Source of the DNA: Megaustenia siamemsis
Taxonomy: Eukaryota > Mollusca > Gastropoda > Stylommatophora > Ariophantidae
Length of the DNA: 64,000 nt
Direction: 5' to 3'
NCBI GenBank assembly: GCA_032433765.1
Contig: JAVIAB010000059.1
Location: 57,612,103 to 57,676,102 of the forward strand
In this document: positions 1-12,300 of the stretch, piece by piece
Position numbering within the stretch: position 1 is the stretch's first letter
How the letters are laid out: each line of letters starts with the position of its first letter
Position numbers and translations under genes: made by a program
The notes under the pieces: model-generated
Database searches by the model: none
Told to the model about the DNA's origin: nothing
Seen by the model: the letters and a program-made list of their open reading frames with translations, nothing else

Positions 1-469
1 TACAGTCATAGGAACAATTGTTTAAACAACATAGATGGTTAGAGAAAGGTATAGTTGCAGTCAGTGTACACATTTGAGTAGGACAATTATCATGATAGCC
101 TCCGAGTGAATGATTTGAAAAGTCCTAATCTGATTCTACCAGCTGGAGTGGATGACAAGTAGTAGGCTCAAACTTTAAGAAACTTGCATCCAGATCATGC
201 AGCAGATTGTGGCAATGAAAGAAATGCTTTATTGGTAGATCCATGTAGGCAGGATGGACTTGCTAGATGGCAGTATCTTGAGGGCACTCAGTGAATGTGT
301 GTTAGATGTGGTTGTTAATGAGGAGACAATCATAAGGCTGTAACTATCTGAAAATTAATGTGGAGCAAGTAGGAATGACAGCCTAAAATAGTGAGCTTGA
401 TGCATGCACAACCAGCAAGCTACTGGAACCATCAGTGTGCACACATTTTGCCATCTGCAGATAAAAAAA
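1..469. other. No gene seen; AT-rich spacer
   Basis: I see no supportable gene or transposon end here. The first ~100 bases contain phrases such as 'tatagttgcagtcagtgt' that resemble degenerate units of the 21-bp minisatellite at 1960-2810, so this may be the decayed outer edge of the same repeat domain. Confidence 0.4.
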
Positions 470-1594
470 AAAAACATTTGGAAAGCAGAGAAGACGCCTC
501 TTAAATGGAAAAAAAGGAATCATTGTTAAGATTTCAAAAAAGGGCAATCTTAGAGATTGTAACAACTGGAGAGGCGTGATACTTTTGTCAGTTGCCTCAA
601 AGTTATTCTGCAAAATCATCCTAAATAGAATAAAGGATTCAATAGATACAGTAATGCGTGAAGAACCGGCTGGGTTTAGAAAAGGGAGAAGCTGCCTTGA
701 CCACATTCTTACTCTACGACTTATATTGGAGGAAAACATTGAAAAGCAAAAACCTTTTGTACTTAACTTCATCGACTTCAAAAAAGCATTTGACAGCATT
801 CATTGAGATTCTTTGTGGAAAATTCTGAAGCATTATGGCTTACTATAAAAAATCATAAATATTATTAAAGACATGTATGATGGTTACACATGTGCAGTTC
901 GAACAGAGGAGGGACTGAGCGTATGTTTCCCAATAGAAACGGGTTAAACAAGGATGTATTTTATCACCCTTGTTATTTGGAGTTGTTATGGACTTCATAA
1001 TGAAGAAATGCTGCACTGGTAATAAAGGCATCGAATGGATACAAGGAGACCATTTGGAGGACCTCGACTTTGCTGATGACATAGTTCTCATCAACAGTCA
1101 GATAAAAACAATGCAGGAAAACACAAATGAACTATCATCAATAGCCAGCAAAATTGGGCTTGAGATCAATCATGAAAAGACTAAAGTCATGAAAAGCTTA
1201 ATTCCAACAGACGACAAAATATACATGGAAAACAAACCAGTAGAAGAGATCGATTACTTTACCTATCTTGGAAGTCACATTGATCGAGAAGGGGATACAA
1301 GTAAAGAAATTAGAATCAGAATAGCTAAAGCAGCAATGTCTTTCAGAAGCCTTGAAAAGTTGTGTAAATCAAAACTCATCAGCACAAACACAAAACTTAG
1401 ACTATTCAAATCAAATGTTCTATCAACCCTTATCAAAGCTTGAAAACAACAAGAGATATAGAAACAAAGTTGAACGCATTCGAAAATAAATGTCTAAGGA
1501 AAATACTTGGTATAAGCGTGGAACAAATTCAAAATAAACGAGGAAATCAGAGAAATCACCAATCAACCACTAATACCTTCAGTAATCAAAAAAA
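470..1594 (+). pseudogene. LINE-A reverse transcriptase fragment, broken
   Basis: Remnant of a non-LTR retrotransposon reverse transcriptase, the enzyme that copies LINE RNA into chromosomal DNA. Readable blocks in order: fingers/palm with 'AGFRKGRSCLDHILTLRLIL' and 'INFKKAFDS'-type catalytic region (readable 576-806, ending in an in-frame stop), then 970-1443 with catalytic 'FADDIVLI' and the 'YLGSHIDREGDTSKEIRIRI' thumb region. A stop at 806 and at least one frameshift between 806 and 970 separate the blocks. There is no endonuclease domain, so the copy is 5'-truncated. It resembles LINE-G of this window in domain order. It cannot encode a full protein. Confident as a LINE, unsure of the clade. 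Confidence 0.9.
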
Positions 1595-1660
1595 AGGCTA
1601 GGAATAGCCCCTGCCATAGAATATATAAGGAAACAACAGATACAATGGACGCAGATTTTT
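1595..1660 (+). pseudogene. LINE-C 3' fragment fused to LINE-A
   Basis: After an A-run near 1590 the sequence stops following the LINE-A type and becomes a near match to the LINE-C 3' region at 23910-23970 (it encodes a 'RLGIAPAIEYIRKQQI' phrase). It ends abruptly at about 1660. The junction in an A-run could reflect template switching during reverse transcription or a later recombination. Confidence 0.6.
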
Positions 1661-1959
1661 CTTTATCATCACTATTTACCTGGTTTGCCTGGGCATTTTA
1701 TGCAGCTTGTACCTTGTCCATAATATGCTAACCCCCACTTGACTCCACTTTGAAGTAGAGAAACATATAGTTACTGCTACTGGCATAGTTATTGAGTGAG
1801 TCTTTGTTCAAGGTATATTTCAGATCATTAGCAACTCCAGTTAGTGGAGCCACTGAAAAGTATGTAATTATCATTGTTGTTAGATGAAGTCATTGATAAG
1901 TGTATATTTGCAGTTATTGGGTGTCTCTTTTAGCCCTCAAGACTGTATTAAGCTTACTC
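1661..1959. other. No gene seen; degenerate repeat flank
   Basis: There is no recognisable gene. The second half carries phrases such as 'cattgataagtgtatatttg' and 'cagttattgggtgtc' that look like worn versions of the neighbouring 21-bp unit. Confidence 0.4.
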
Positions 1960-2810
1960 TTATTGAGGTGGTATCTACATTCAGTGAGGTGGTATCTAAA
2001 TTCATTGAGGTGGCGTCCCCAATTATTGAGGTGGTACCTACATTCATTGAGGTGGCGTCCCCAATTATTGAGGTGGTATCTATATTCATTGAGGTGGCAT
2101 CCCCAATTATTGAGGTGGTATCTACATTCATTGAGGTGGCATCCCCAATTATTGAGGTGGTATCTATATTCATTGAGGTGGCATCCCCAATTATTGAGGT
2201 GGTATCTACATTCATTGAGGTGGCGTCCCCAATTATTGAGGTGGTACCTACATTCATTGAGGTGGCGTCTATATTCATTGAGGTTGCATCCCCAATTATT
2301 GAGGTGGTATCTACATTCATTGAGGTGGCGTCCCCAATTATTGAGGTGGTATCTATATTCATTGAGGTTGCGTCCCCAATTATTGAGGTGGTATCTACAT
2401 TCATTGAGGTGGCGTCCCCAATTATTGAGGTGGTATCTATATTCATTGAGGTGGCATCCCCAATTATTGAGGTGGTACCTACATTCATTGAGGTGGCGTC
2501 CCCAATTATTGAGGTGGTGTCTATATTCATTGAGGTAGCGTCCCCAATTATTGAGGTGGTATCTACATTCATTGAGGTGGCATCCCCAATTATTGAGGTG
2601 GTATCTACATTCATTGAGGTGGCGTCCCCAATTATTGAGGTGGTGTCTATATTCATTGAGGTAGCGTCCCCAATTATTGAGGTGGTATCTATATTCATTG
2701 AGGTAGCATCCCCAATTATTGAGGTGGTATCTATATTCATTGAGGTAGCATCCCCAATTATTGAGGTGGTGTCTATATTCATTGAGGTGGCGTCCCCAAT
2801 TATTGAAGCA
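1960..2810 (+). repeat. 21/42-bp minisatellite (about 20 dimers)
   Basis: Tandem array of a 42-bp dimer made of two related 21-bp halves. Both halves begin ATTGAGGTGG and continue either with TATCTACATTC or with CGTCCCCAATT. About 20 dimers are present, with one local irregularity near 2265-2300 where the alternation is broken. Because 21 is a multiple of three, long open frames exist on both strands (for example a 342-codon frame on + with a 7-residue IEVVSTF/IEVASPI period). I regard these as by-products of the repeat rather than genes. Confidence 0.95.
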
Positions 2811-3110
2811 GTGTCTAATCAGTTACAACCTTTGCTGTGTAGCTGCAAGTCATTAATTAAAGTGTGGCTACAGTCATTCAGTCTACGTGTGGCTACATTC
2901 ATTCACTTATAGCAATTATTATTTCTAAGCTACAATTAATGAGGTGTATCTGTGATCATTGAGACATAGCTGCAAATAATTCAAGTGCAACTCCAAATCA
3001 CTTAAACTGTAGCTACAATTATTGAAGTGTAGCAATAATTATTGAGATTTATTTACAATCATTTATAATCTGTTTTGATATTATTTTATACTGATACAAT
3101 CTTTGAATAT
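2811..3110. repeat. Degenerate edge of the 21-bp minisatellite
   Basis: Roughly 20-22-bp periodic phrases ('gtgtggctacagtcattca', 'gtagctacaattattgaa') continue past the homogeneous core with many substitutions, as expected at the unconverted edge of an array. Confidence 0.65.
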
Positions 3111-3427
3111 AGTCACAATCTAATAGCATAATTATAAATCATAAGGAATGTGTTTTGATGCAATTCACCAAGAGATTGAATATTCACTTTCAGTCACAGA
3201 AAAAATGTGCAACATCTCTATGGAAGATTGTATCAAAAGCTTCAGTTTATTTTCTTAAAGCTGTGTATGTTTTGTTTTTTTCCCAAGAGATGCCATTCAA
3301 TATATGCTTGTGCTTATGTGTAATACATGTCATTGTAACTGTATAGTTTCATATGTGGTGTTATAAACCTGTTCAGTATTTTGCAGGTGAGTTTAAGCAG
3401 TGACTGCTTCAGTTGATGCCACTAGAT

Positions 3428-3504
3428 CAAGGGGTGGGCAACCTGTCAGATCTCAAAATTATGAAAATGCTGAGGGCCAGATATTGTCAGTTATTCAATT
3501 CCTC

Positions 3505-3554
<50 letters not shown>

Positions 3555-4596
3555 CTTGATTTGCATGTATAAGCTACAGTAGTGTATAAATCATATTATT
3601 TATGGAAAGTGAAAGAGAGGAAGAGAGTGGAATGATAGTCGGGGGGGGGGGGGGGCCACAAAAGAGAAAACTGTACAATAGATTATTCATATTATATCAT
3701 GAGCTTATATTGTATTCATATTATATCATGAGCTTATATTGTATTCATATTATATCATGAGCTTACCGGTTTAAAATGAGGATTATGCTTTCACAACAGA
3801 TCAAACACAAGGCAAATAAGTAGATAATCCAGTCAAAAGTCCTCTGCGAAATTGTTTATCCACTTTTCTTTGCCTGATAGTGCCATTAACAAAGTTGTGG
3901 CAACTGGTTACTAACTTTCAATGCCTTCCTTATTAAGATGTACATAGCATCCACTCCCACCAGAATAATACCTCAGCCCTTAATAACACCAATAACTAAG
4001 ACAAATCAACATTTTTTGATCTCTCAAAATTATCAAAAGTACAAACGACTGCTGTCATCTCTTGATCTACATGTGCACACCATCCACTCCCACCAGAATA
4101 ATACCTCTGCCCTTAATAACACCAATAACTAAGACAAATCTACATTTTTTGATCTCTCAAAATTATCAAAAGTACAAATGACTGCTGTCATCTTTTGATT
4201 GACATATGCACACCATCCACTCCCACCACCATGATTTCTTAACCATCCCAGTACTAAAGACAAAGCTACACTACCCCTTTCATCTCGTAGAACCATCAAA
4301 AGTAGTGTTGTTGCCTAAATGTCTCTATCAAAAGACACTGATCTTCACAGTCTTGCAAGATCATAGATTGGACACAATCACTTCACTATGGATGAACTTG
4401 TCAAGCAATTCATTTATTTAATGTTGATTAACAACATTTTTTTACAAATATTTGTACTTATGTGTGTTGCTTGTTTCTTGTAATTTATTTCAACCCAACG
4501 ACAGAAATGTATAATTATTTTCACTCAACCTTGTGGGCTGTCAAAATTGTTTGGTGAACTGGTTGTGGCCTGCAAGCCATAGATTGCCCACCCCAG
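3428..4596. mobile_element. Non-autonomous hAT-like DNA transposon
   Basis: The left end CAAGGGGTGGGCAACCTG and the right end (reverse complement CTGGGGTGGGCAATCTAT) form imperfect terminal inverted repeats. They are flanked by 8-bp direct repeats CACTAGAT (3420-3427) and GTCTAGAT (4597-4604) that share six bases. The CA-GGGGTGGGC terminus and 8-bp TSD length are typical of hAT elements. There is no transposase. The interior is filled with simple repeats: (AT)n at 3508-3554, a 15-bp G run at 3641-3655, a ~29-bp unit repeated three times at 3684-3768, and a 132-bp unit repeated from 3949. Confidence 0.7.
3949..4340. repeat. 132-bp tandem repeat inside the hAT-like element
   Basis: CATCCACTCCCACCA recurs at 3949, 4081 and 4213, giving a 132-bp period. 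The first two units are nearly identical and the third diverges after ~30 bp. Confidence 0.9.
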
Positions 4597-4604
4597 GTCT
4601 AGAT

Positions 4605-6198
4605 TAAATTCCCCCTCCCCTCAATCTGATGTGCTGTTAGTCACCGGTAAACAACAGAGGTGTGGAGGTTTGAGGGCAGATTTTTCTAGAAAAGGTGGAT
4701 TAGAATAAAAACAACAGTCGTTCATCTCATTTTGCTCAATGGTTAGATTATAGATCTGATGCATGACCTTAACACTTTGTTTTTGTTATGAATTACAAGT
4801 AAATTAAATAAATAAAGTAATGTTGCACACTTAAGTTGCTAGCCTTGATAAATGTGCCATGCATTTTAAAATTTGGAAAACTGTGGCACTGGTTGGTGCG
4901 CAGATCTAGTGAGACAATCGCAAGTAGCTTTAAAAGAGTTGAGAATAATTATATGTGGGCAATTTGTAGAGTTTTATGGTGTAGATTGTAACATAACTGT
5001 ATAACATATTGTATAACGTAATGAGTGGAGATTTGTAATTTTTTTTTTCTTGATTCCCTCAACATTAAATGGCAAAGCTGTTTTGTAATGTCATAATACA
5101 CAGGTGATCATATTTCATTCTTGCATGACTCTTAATGTAAGTTGTAGTTTGGTTAACATTTCATACATTTTGGCATACTGACATATTGCATGATATGTCA
5201 TTCTGAAGAAGTATTGCAAAAGTATAAAAGCATGACAAATTTTGTTATTTTTTTTTACTAAGAATGTGGCTATCTGTAGCAAATTGAAATGGATTAACAT
5301 TCATTTCTCTCCCTCCCTCTCTCATATCTCCTACATTAGACATTTTTATTCATAACCTCACTGGCCATTCAGTATTCCCCAGTAGGTTATGCTATTAAAA
5401 AATAGCACCCACAACATAAGAATAGTGATGCTACTTGACATATTTTTCACCTTCCAAAATTAAAGAGTTCTGAAGTCCTTCACCTTGAATTATTCATTTG
5501 TTGTTCTCATTGCCTGCCAATAATAAGTAAGCCCAGTGATGCATTTATCAGTTGAAAGACTAAACCTTGTTTTGTTTTATTTGTAGTCAAAATATTTGAT
5601 CACTTTTTTGCAATAGAAGTATTTTTGTAATAATAAGAGCCCTTTATTTTGTTACTGTATTCTGCAATACAAAGAGGTTGTTTTCTTGTTTGAAATAATT
5701 GATCTGTCATTGACATGTTTTTTTTTTACCACATCATTTTCTCATTGTCCAATGTTTCTATTGGTGTTTGTGCCGTTTATAAAAAAAATGTGACTTTATT
5801 AATGTATCAACGTTATGACAATTTAATGTAATGGTGGCATCTAGTTAATTGAGAAAAACAATGGATTTAGTGCTAGAGTGGGGATCACATCGAAGGCTGC
5901 CGTTTCTTCTTTTTCAAAACTTTTTAAAGCCTTTATTGATGAAGCATGGAAATTATATACAAAATATTTCTAGATTTAATACCTTCTTCTTGGTCTTCAT
6001 TTGCTCTAATACAAATAGTGTCTTTATTGCTTCACAATTGATAACAGTATTTTGATATCAGTTTAGTGTATCTTATTTCAGCAGACATTTTTGACTTTAT
6101 ACTTTTTTTGGGTACTTTTTCTACCAGAGTTTTTTAATCATCATTTTTAAGACATGATAATTGGATACAGAGGGTCCATTTCTTACTTGTTGTTTAAT
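4605..6198. other. No gene seen; AT-rich unique DNA
   Basis: There are no long open frames, no conserved protein similarity that I can recognise, and no TSD-bounded insertion. Short open frames at 5115-5300 and 5849-6055 have no recognisable motif and look like chance. Confidence 0.5.
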
Positions 6199-6625
6199 GA
6201 ATAATAATGTTGATATTTTCAACTAGAGAACATAGAATAATAATGTTGATATTTTCAACTAGAGAACATAGAATAATAATGTTGATATTTTCAACTAGAG
6301 AACATAGAATAATAATGTTGATATTTTCAACTAGAGAACATGAATAATAATGTTGATATTTTCAACTAGAAAACATGAATAATAATGTTGATATTTTCAA
6401 CTAGGGAACATAATAATAATGTTGATATTTTCAACTAGAGAACATAGAATAATAATGTTGATATTTTCAACTAGAGAACATGAATAATAATGATTATATT
6501 TTTAACTAGAGAACATGGAATAATAATGTTGATATTTTCAACTAGAGAGCATGTATAATAATGTTGATATTTTCAACTAGAGAACATTAATAATAATGAT
6601 TATATTTTCAACTAGAGAACATAGA
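6199..6625 (+). repeat. ~36-bp minisatellite (about 12 copies)
   Basis: Tandem units of the form AATAATAATGTTGATATTTT followed by CAACTAGAGAACATAG. Units vary between about 33 and 36 bp through loss of the terminal AG or G. Two units carry GATTATATTTT in place of GTTGATATTTT. Confidence 0.95.
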
Positions 6626-7267
6626 AAATGGAATTTAAATTCTTGTTTGAATCTAAATAACTTTCTTTTTGTCTCGTCAACACTCGAGTGGAAACACCTG
6701 TAACTGACGTTTAAAAAAAAAAAGAGACAGGCTTCTCAAAAGCATAAAAATCCACAATAGTGTTCATCTGTAATAAATATCCATTAATTTATTATTATTG
6801 TCCACATGTAACAGACAACAGCAGTCCTTCAGTACCTATTTAAGGATTGTTTCTTTCTTGGCTTCATTTTCCAAATAAAATTTGTAAAAACAATAGTGTT
6901 CACTTTTGCTGTTTTTATTATCAAATAGTTATAGTGTGGATCAGTCCATTACAATGATGGTTATAGTACGGATGACTGAAGCTGATGTATGTAGAGTTAT
7001 GTCAACACTATGCTGATTGTCATGTAGAGTGTTGTATCTCTGAGATGTAAGATATATAATATTTACTGATTATAGTTTCTAAAATGATGATTGTTTGTTG
7101 ACACATCATCCTCTCTCCACATCGTACAAATCCATGAGTGCTTGAATCGCCTCTTCAATATATATCCTTTCAGTGTGTAATGACTGACAACTCCAATTCT
7201 GTACAAGTTGATGATCAAATAACTTTATTACTAAGTTTCCCAGTATGGATCACATTTACAACAATAT
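6626..7267. other. No gene seen; AT-rich unique DNA
   Basis: I see nothing identifiable in this stretch. Confidence 0.4.
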
Positions 7268-7278
7268 ATTGTTTTGTT

Positions 7279-7455
7279 AACTGGAAAAGTCGATGGACGA
7301 AGAGATAGAGGGAATCAAAGAGAAATGATACCAGACAGCTTAATAGAATGGTTTGGCAGAAGGTCAACAACAGAAATGATAAATAACTGTTGAGATCGAA
7401 AGTTGTGGAGAGACATGATCACCTGCGCCAGTAGGCTTGGTACTTAATGATGATA
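7279..7455 (+). mobile_element. RTE-A 3' end, 5'-truncated insertion with TSD
   Basis: A 177-bp fragment of the RTE-A 3' end: a degenerate C-terminal coding tail followed by the family's terminal 'GGTACTTAATGATGAT'. It is bounded by an exact 11-bp direct repeat ATTGTTTTGTT at 7268-7278 and 7456-7466, the footprint of target-primed reverse transcription. Confidence 0.85.
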
Positions 7456-7466
7456 ATTGTTTTGTT

Positions 7467-8551
7467 CTTTCTGACCAGTAGCAAATTATTATTTTTTGTT
7501 ATTCAATATTTGTTCTGATAAGGACACTCTTCAGCCTCAAACTATTCATGGGCTGTGAATCAAGGTGTGTGTGATTACAAATGTGATCAATAAATAGGCA
7601 TTTGACATGTTATTTATAATAATAATTCTCCTTTAAACTATTTTCATTTTGAAAATGCAATTTCCACACATCCTCTAAGGATATTTCTGACATCATTTAG
7701 TAGTAAGACACGCTTCACTGGAATCACCAGACAGGGAGGAGATGTCTGTCTCCAGCATAGGACTGGCAATTTTAGTAGTCAATGCAGATCTACATTTACT
7801 ATTCAAAATGAGCATATTAAAATTCAATTTTTAAAATAAATCTTATTGAAAATAAAGTAATATTTCATCACATTATGAATTGATATTAATGTTTAAAATT
7901 TAGTGTAGAAGAAAAATATTCACTATTACTAAATTGTGTCTTTTGATTTGAAATAGAAAACCTTGTTTGATTATGTTTTACATTAATTAATGTGACGCAC
8001 TGCCCAAGGTTAAAACATAGATTTGGCAAGACATGTATGTTTCAGCCAATACACTTCAGGTTGTATGAAGATGTGGTTGTTATACAAAAATGATATAATA
8101 GCTCATGACACTTTTTGGATTGACATAAACTAATGCTGGCGCTAGCTTTAATGTTTGTTTGGATGCTTATATTTCCCTTATTTTCTCAGAGCCCAAATGT
8201 GACATTGGCATTGTCACTTTGTGGGTGAGGATATTAATTTGTTGATCGAATGATGCAAATATAATCTCATTGGAGGCCAGTAACATTGTCTGCTTGTGGA
8301 CTTTTTCTTCTGTTTTCAGTTGAAAATCCTCATCAAATATCTTCATTTGGACTAACTTGTCTTCTATGTTGTTCCAATTTGATCTTCTCCTATCAAATTA
8401 ATTTTTTACTGAGTGCAATTGTCATCATTTCAGCTTCTTGCATTGTCTTCACTTTGTATTTTTTTGTATTTGAGCATTGTATTTTCTGATTGTATTTTCT
8501 TCATGTAAACATGCTCTATTTTCTACATAGTCCTCTTTAACTTTCTTGTGT
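7467..8551. other. No gene seen; AT-rich DNA
   Basis: I recognise no gene or element end. The 67-codon open frame at 8286-8489 is hydrophobic but runs into the flank of the next tandem repeat and has no recognisable family. Confidence 0.4.
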
Positions 8552-8885
8552 TGTCTTCATTTCAGCTGAATGTAATTTTGTCAAATTAGACTTCTATTGT
8601 CTTCATTTCAACTGAATGTAATTTTGTCCAATTAGACTTCTATTGTGTTCGTTTCAACTGAATGTAATTTTGTCCAATTAGACTTCTATTATGTCCATTT
8701 CAGCTGAATGTAATTTTGTCCAATTAGACTTCTATTGTGTCCATTTCAGCTGAATATAATTTTGTCTGATTAGACTTTTATTGTGTCCATTTCAGCTGAA
8801 TGTAATTTTGTCTAATTATACTTCTATTGTGTCCATTTCAGCTGAATGTAATTTTGTCCAATTAGACTTCTATTGTCTTCATTTA
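8552..8885 (+). repeat. 46-bp minisatellite (about 7 copies)
   Basis: Units of the form CTTCTATTGTGTCCATTTCA + GCTGAATGTAATTTTGTCCA + ATTAGA are repeated about seven times with point differences. Related but decayed phrases continue on both sides (8480-8550 and 8886-8990). Confidence 0.9.
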
Positions 8886-9384
8886 GAGTAACTGTTTTAT
8901 TTTCATTTGGACTCATTCTATTTACTTTATTTAGACTGACTATATTGTCTTAGTTTGGGCTCTTTGTATAGTCTTTATTCAAGTTTCTTGTTATGTCTTT
9001 ACCTATCATTATCTGCCATTATACTTTCTTTGTAATTTTTTCTCTCAACTAATTAGATCAGATACATATAGTCTTTGTGTAGTCATATTAAAAATATCAA
9101 TAAATCATTAATTATCTCAACAAATTTCAATTCTTGAGAGAACGAAAAACATGCATTATGTATTTCACTGTTTTTATTTTTCAATATTCATGCAATTCGT
9201 TTGTGTTCAGTGTCTGCCATTTTTGCATGGCACTGAGCTAATGTTTATGTTTGTTTATTTTGTTTCAGTTTTTTTTTTTCTGTTAAATGTACTGTAAAAT
9301 TTTTTTGGTGGTATTACATCAACTATGGTGAATAAAACAACTTATTTGACACAGCACTTGTTACATTCATCATTTAATACTAGG

Positions 9385-12300
9385 GATTCACATAATGTAT
9401 ATTTGTCTAATCTCTTAGCTTCCTTGTTCACATAATGTATAGTTTGTCTAATCTCTTAGCTTCCTTGTTCACATAATGTATAGTTTGTCCAATCTCTTAG
9501 CTTCCTTGTTCACATAATGTATAGTTTGTCTAATCTCTTAGCTTCCTTGTTCACATAATGTATAGTTTGTCCAATCTCTTAGCTTCCTTGTTCACATAAT
9601 GTATAGTTTGTCTAATCTCTTAGCTTCCTTGTTCACATAATGTATAGTTTGTCCAATCTCTTAGCTTCCTTGTTCACATAATGTATAGTTTGTCTAATCT
9701 CTTAGCTTCCTTGTTCACATAATGTATAGTTTGTCTAATCTCTTAGCTTCCTTGTTCACATAATGTATAGTTTGTCTAATCTCTTAGCTTCCTTGTTCAC
9801 ATAATGTATAGTTTGTCTAATCTCTTAGCTTCCTTGTTCACATAATGTATAGTTTGTCTAATCTCTTAGCTTCCTTGTTCACATAATGTATATTTGTCTA
9901 ATCTCTTAGCTTCCTTGTTCTTATAATGTATAGTTTGTCCAATCTCTTAGCTTCCTTGTTCTTATAATGTATAGTTTGTCTAATCTCTTAGCTTCCTTGT
10001 TCGTATAATGTATAGTTTGTCTAATCTCTTAGCTTCCTTGTTCACATAATGTATATTTGTCTAATCTCTTAGCTTCCTTGTTCACATAATGTATATTTGT
10101 CTAATCTCTTAGCTTCCTTGTTCTTATAATGTATAGTTTGTCCAATCTCTTAGCTTCCTTGTTCTTATAATGTATATTTGTCTAATCTCTTAGCTTCCTT
10201 GTTCTTATAATGTATAGTTTGTCTAATCTCTTAGCTTCCTTGTTCACATAATGTATATTTGTCTAATCTCTTAGCTTCCTTGTTCTTATAATGTATATTT
10301 GTCTAATCTCTTAGCTTCCTTGTTCTTATAATGTATAGTTTGTCTAATCTCTTAGCTTCCTTGTTCACATAATGTATATTTGTCTAATCTCTTAGCTTCC
10401 TTGTTCACATAATGAATATTTGTCTAATCTCTTAGCTTCCTTGTTCTTATAATGTATAGTTTGTCTAATCTCTTAGCTTCCTTGTTCACATAATGTATAG
10501 TTTGTCTAATCTCTTAGCTTCCTTGTTCTTATAATATATATTTGTCTAATCTCTTAGCTTCCTTGTTCTTATAATGTATAGTTTGTCTAATCTCTTAGCT
10601 TCCTTGTTCACATAATGTATAGTTTGTCTAATCTCTTAGCTTCCTTGTTCACATAATGTATAGTTTGTCTAATCTCTTAGCTTCCTTGTTAACATAATGT
10701 ATATTTGTCTAATCTCTTAGCTTCCTTGTTCACATAATGTATATTTGTCTAATCTCTTAGCTTCCTTGTTCTTATAATGTATAGTTTGTCCAATCTCTTA
10801 GCTTCCTTGTTCTTATAATGTATAGTTTGTCTAATCTCTTAGCTTCCTTGTTCTTATAATGTATAGTTTGTCTAATCTCTTAGCTTCCTTGTTCTTATAA
10901 TGTATAGTTTGTCTAATCTCTTAGCTTCCTTGTTCACATAATGTATATTTGTCTAATCTCTTAGCTTCCTTGTTCACATAATGTATATTTGTCTAATCTC
11001 GTAGCTTCCTTGTTCTTATAATGTATAGTTTGTCCAATCTCTTAGCTTCCTTGTTCACATAATGTATAGTTTGTCTAATCTCTTAGCTTCCTTGTTCACA
11101 TAATGTATAGTTTGTCCAATCTCTTAGCTTCCTTGTTCACATAATGTATATTTGTCTAATCTCTTAGCTTCCTTGTTCTTATAATGTATAGTTTGTCCAA
11201 TCTCTTAGCTTCCTTGTTCTTATAATGTATAGTTTGTCTAATCTCTTAGCTTCCTTGTTCTTATAATGTATAGTTTGTCTAATCTCTTAGCTTCCTTGTT
11301 CACATAATGTATATTTGTCTAATCTCTTAGCTTCCTTGTTCACATAATGTATATTTGTCTAATCTCTTAGCTTCCTTGTTCTTATAATGTATAGTTTGTC
11401 CAATCTCTTAGCTTCCTTGTTCTTATAATGTATATTTGTCTAATCTCTTAGCTTCCTTGTTCTTATAATGTATAGTTTGTCTAATCTCTTAGCTTCCTTG
11501 TTCACATAATGTATAGTTTGTCTAATCTCTTAGCTTCCTTGTTCTTATAATGTATAGTTTGTCTAATCTCTTAGCTTCCTTGTTCACATAATGTATAGTT
11601 TGTCTAATCTCTTAGCTTCCTTGTTCACATAATGTATAGTTTGTCTAATCTCTTAGCTTCCTTGTTCTTATAATGTATATTTGTCTAATCTCTTAGCTTC
11701 CTTGTTCACATAATGTATAGTTTGTCTAATCTCTTAGCTTCCTTGTTCACATAATGTATAGTTTGTCTAATCTCTTAGCTTCCTTGTTCTTATAATGTAT
11801 ATTTGTCTAATCTCTTAGCTTCCTTGTTCTTATAATGTATATTTGTCTAATCTCTTAGCTTCCTTGTTCTTATAATTTATAGTTTGTCTAATCTCTTAGC
11901 TTCCTTGTTCACATAATGTATAGTTTGTCTAATCTCTTAGCTTCCTTGTTCACATAATGTATAGTTTGTCTAATCTCTTAGCTTCCTTGTTCACATAATG
12001 TATATTTGTCTAATCTCTTAGCTTCCTTGTTCACATAATGTATATTTGTCTAATCTCTTAGCTTCCTTGTTCTTATAATGTATAGTTTGTCCAATCTCTT
12101 AGCTTCCTTGTTCTTATAATGTATAGTTTGTCTAATCTCTTAGCTTCCTTGTTCTTATAATGTATAGTTTGTCTAATCTCTTAGCTTCCTTGTTCTTATA
12201 ATGTATAGTTTGTCTAATCTCTTAGCTTCCTTGTTCACATAATGTATATTTGTCTAATCTCTTAGCTTCCTTGTTCACATAATGTATATTTGTCTAATCT

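Noticed and set aside
1884..2912. A 342-codon repeat protein with 7-residue period
   Set aside because: The 21-bp unit keeps several frames open on both strands. There is no start context or codon bias favouring one of them.
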